Assembly (NCBI GenBank): GCA_947377705.1
Contig: CANCGU010000040.1
Coordinates: 1 to 15,194 of the forward strand
Reading direction: 5' to 3'
Source of the DNA: Comamonadaceae bacterium
GTDB lineage: Bacteria; Pseudomonadota; Gammaproteobacteria; Burkholderiales; Burkholderiaceae
Length of the DNA: 15,194 nucleotides
Below the pieces are notes generated by a model. That model worked only from the letters and a program-made list of their open reading frames with translations, made no database searches and had not been told where the DNA came from. Every line of letters begins with the position of its first letter. Within the stretch, counting starts at the first letter, position 1. Shown here piece after piece: positions 14,002 through 15,194 of this stretch. The translations under genes and the position numbers were made by a program.

Positions 14002-14711
14002 AAAGCCTAGGCACTTCTTATCGGGCTTTGGTGCTGGGCGCATCGGGTGCGCTGGGGAGTGCTTTTGTTGAGGCCTTGCAGGCCGATGCAACTTGCTCGC
14101 AAGTGGTGGGCTTGTCGCGCAATTCGCAGCCTGCATTTTGTTTAGAAGACGAGGCCAGCATGGCTGCTGCGGCTGCTGCGGCTGCTGAGCTCGTTGCGAA
14201 ATCTCAAGGCCCGTTTCACCTCATCATCGATGCCACAGGCGCACTCACCATCGACGGGCAGGGGCCAGAAAAACACATGGGCGCACTCAACGCCACACAA
14301 CTGGCCCGTGCGTTTGAAGTCAACACCATTGGTCCCGCGTTGCTGCTCAAACACTTTGTGCCTTTACTCGCCACCGAGCAGCGCAGCATCTACGCCAAGC
14401 TCTCGGCACGTGTGGGCAGCATCAGCGACAACGGCAAAGGCGGTTGGTATGGCTACCGTGCAGCCAAAGCGGCATTGAACATGGTGCTGCAAACCGCAGC
14501 GATTGAGGCTGCACGTAAACGCCCACAACTCGTGGTGGCCGCCATGCAGCCGGGCACAGTGGCATCCAATTTGTCAGCGCCGTTTGTGCCTGCACAAGAC
14601 TGCCTCACACCTACGCAATCGGTGGCGGGTTTACTCAGTGCTTTGGATGATTTGCCAGCGAAAGCCGCTGCGCATTTTGTGGACTACAAAGGCGCAGCGA
14701 TTCCTTGGTGA
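13998..14711 (+). CDS. SDR-family NAD(P)-dependent oxidoreductase
   Basis: This 237-residue Rossmann-fold protein has the nucleotide-binding motif [12 protein letters not shown] (residues 13-24) and the catalytic Y-x-x-x-K in [21 protein letters not shown] supplies the upstream serine, and a C-factor-like '[14 protein letters not shown]' follows. It belongs to the CsgA/C-factor-like branch of short-chain dehydrogenases; the substrate is unknown. The start is taken as TTG 13998, whose last two bases begin the rpiA stop (TTGA), giving translational coupling. The open frame extends further upstream, but only inside rpiA. A run of eight alanines (14163-14186) is encoded by an imperfect 9-base repeat. 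The stop lies three bases from the end of the facing prlC. Confidence 0.85.
   Translation: MKSLGTSYRALVLGASGALGSAFVEALQADATCSQVVGLSRNSQPAFCLEDEASMAAAAAAAAELVAKSQGPFHLIIDATGALTIDGQGPEKHMGALNATQLARAFEVNTIGPALLLKHFVPLLATEQRSIYAKLSARVGSISDNGKGGWYGYRAAKAALNMVLQTAAIEAARKRPQLVVAAMQPGTVASNLSAPFVPAQDCLTPTQSVAGLLSALDDLPAKAAAHFVDYKGAAIPW
14163..14186 (+). repeat. Short 9-base tandem repeat encoding poly-Ala in the SDR gene
   Basis: GCTGCTGCG occurs twice and is followed by GCTGCT, giving eight alanine codons in a surface-type helix between the nucleotide-binding and catalytic parts. Confidence 0.8.
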
Positions 14712-14714
14712 TGC

Positions 14715-15194
14715 TCAATGCGCGGCGCTCATGCCTTGATGGCGCAGCAGCGCATCCAGTTGAGGTTCGCGGCCACGGAAGGCTTTGAATGATTCCATCG
14801 CTGGGCGGCTGCCGCCGACTTCTAGGATGGTTTCGCGGTAGCGGCGGCCTGTTTCAATGCTAGGTTCGCCATCTGCGCCTGCGGTTTCTTCAAACGCGGC
14901 GTAGGCATCGGCGCTCAGCACCTCGGCCCACTTATAGCTGTAGTAGCCGGCCGCGTAGCCGCCGGCAAAGATGTGGCTGAACGTGTGCAGCGTGCGGCCC
15001 CACGCAGGGCTTTGCAACACGGCCACTTCAGCGCGCACATCGCGCAGCACTTGCATGAAATCTTGTGCTTTTGCGCCGTCAGAGTGCAGCAGCATGTCCA
15101 CGAGTGAGAACTCGATTTGACGCAGCGTTTGCAAACCGCTTTGGAAGTTTTTGGCGGCCAGCATCTTGTCGAACAATGCGCGTGGCAAAGGCTC
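14715..15194 (-). CDS. prlC: Oligopeptidase A (M3 metallopeptidase), C-terminal part, runs off the right edge
   Basis: The visible 159 residues are the C-terminus of a roughly 680-residue M3 peptidase. 'HTFSHIFAGGYAAGYYSYKW' followed by AEVLSADAYAAFEE is the conserved substrate-binding and helical region that follows the HExxH zinc site in oligopeptidase A and thimet-type enzymes, and 'VGGSRPAMESFKAFRGREP' is the typical family end. The zinc motif itself lies beyond the window. The enzyme degrades short peptides, including cleaved signal peptides, in the cytosol. The frame is open to the edge (..EPLPRALFDK), so the apparent TTG at 15188 is internal. It converges on the SDR gene with a three-base gap and no terminator between them. 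Confidence 0.92.
   Translation of the reverse strand, partial: EPLPRALFDKMLAAKNFQSGLQTLRQIEFSLVDMLLHSDGAKAQDFMQVLRDVRAEVAVLQSPAWGRTLHTFSHIFAGGYAAGYYSYKWAEVLSADAYAAFEETAGADGEPSIETGRRYRETILEVGGSRPAMESFKAFRGREPQLDALLRHQGMSAAH

Noticed and set aside
1..15194. CRISPR array, insertion sequence, integrase, tRNA or rRNA
   Set aside because: No regular spaced repeats, transposase or integrase motifs, or tRNA/rRNA-like segments were found on reading either strand.

Overview
The window looks like a chromosomal segment of a beta-proteobacterium, most likely Burkholderiales/Comamonadaceae (relatives of Limnohabitans, Rhodoferax or Curvibacter). This rests on protein style and gene content: a TIGR01841-type phasin, class-2 PyrD divergent from RpiA, a PrlC-type oligopeptidase, frequent TTG/GTG starts and GC-rich codon use from about 2480 onward. 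The genus is inference.

Region 1 (1-2479) differs from the rest. It is visibly AT-rich and looks acquired. It carries an exported subtilisin-like (S8) lipoprotein split by one frameshift (7-699 and 747-1649) and a stop-to-start coupled exported protein of unknown function (1650-2264). It ends in a decayed VapB/AbrB-type antitoxin (2279-2479), readable only across two frameshifts and overlapping the 3' end of tehA. This is the most unusual part of the window.

Region 2 (2463-4315, minus strand) holds a TehA/SLAC1-family anion channel, a small four-cysteine protein with its own terminator, and a DUF393 (DCC) thiol-disulfide-like protein.

Region 3 (4384-6901, plus strand) holds an amidase-signature enzyme, then two related exported Gly/Tyr-rich proteins on either side of a MAPEG-family membrane protein. 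A bidirectional terminator at 6902-6934 separates these from the facing exonuclease/MFS pair (6947-9088, minus strand).

Region 4 (9173-12166, plus strand) holds an exported single-HKD phospholipase-D-family protein, a phasin with a readable sigma-70 promoter and a strong terminator, an FAD oxidoreductase resembling L-2-hydroxyglutarate dehydrogenase, and a lipoprotein NlpC/P60 peptidase.

Region 5 (12167-15194) is housekeeping: pyrD (minus) divergent from rpiA (plus), an SDR gene whose TTG start overlaps the rpiA stop, and the C-terminal part of prlC (minus), which runs off the right edge.

The genes from 2463 on are packed tightly and mostly ordinary. No tRNA, rRNA, CRISPR array, integrase, insertion sequence or intact defence system was seen. 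No gene-free gap exceeds 300 bases.
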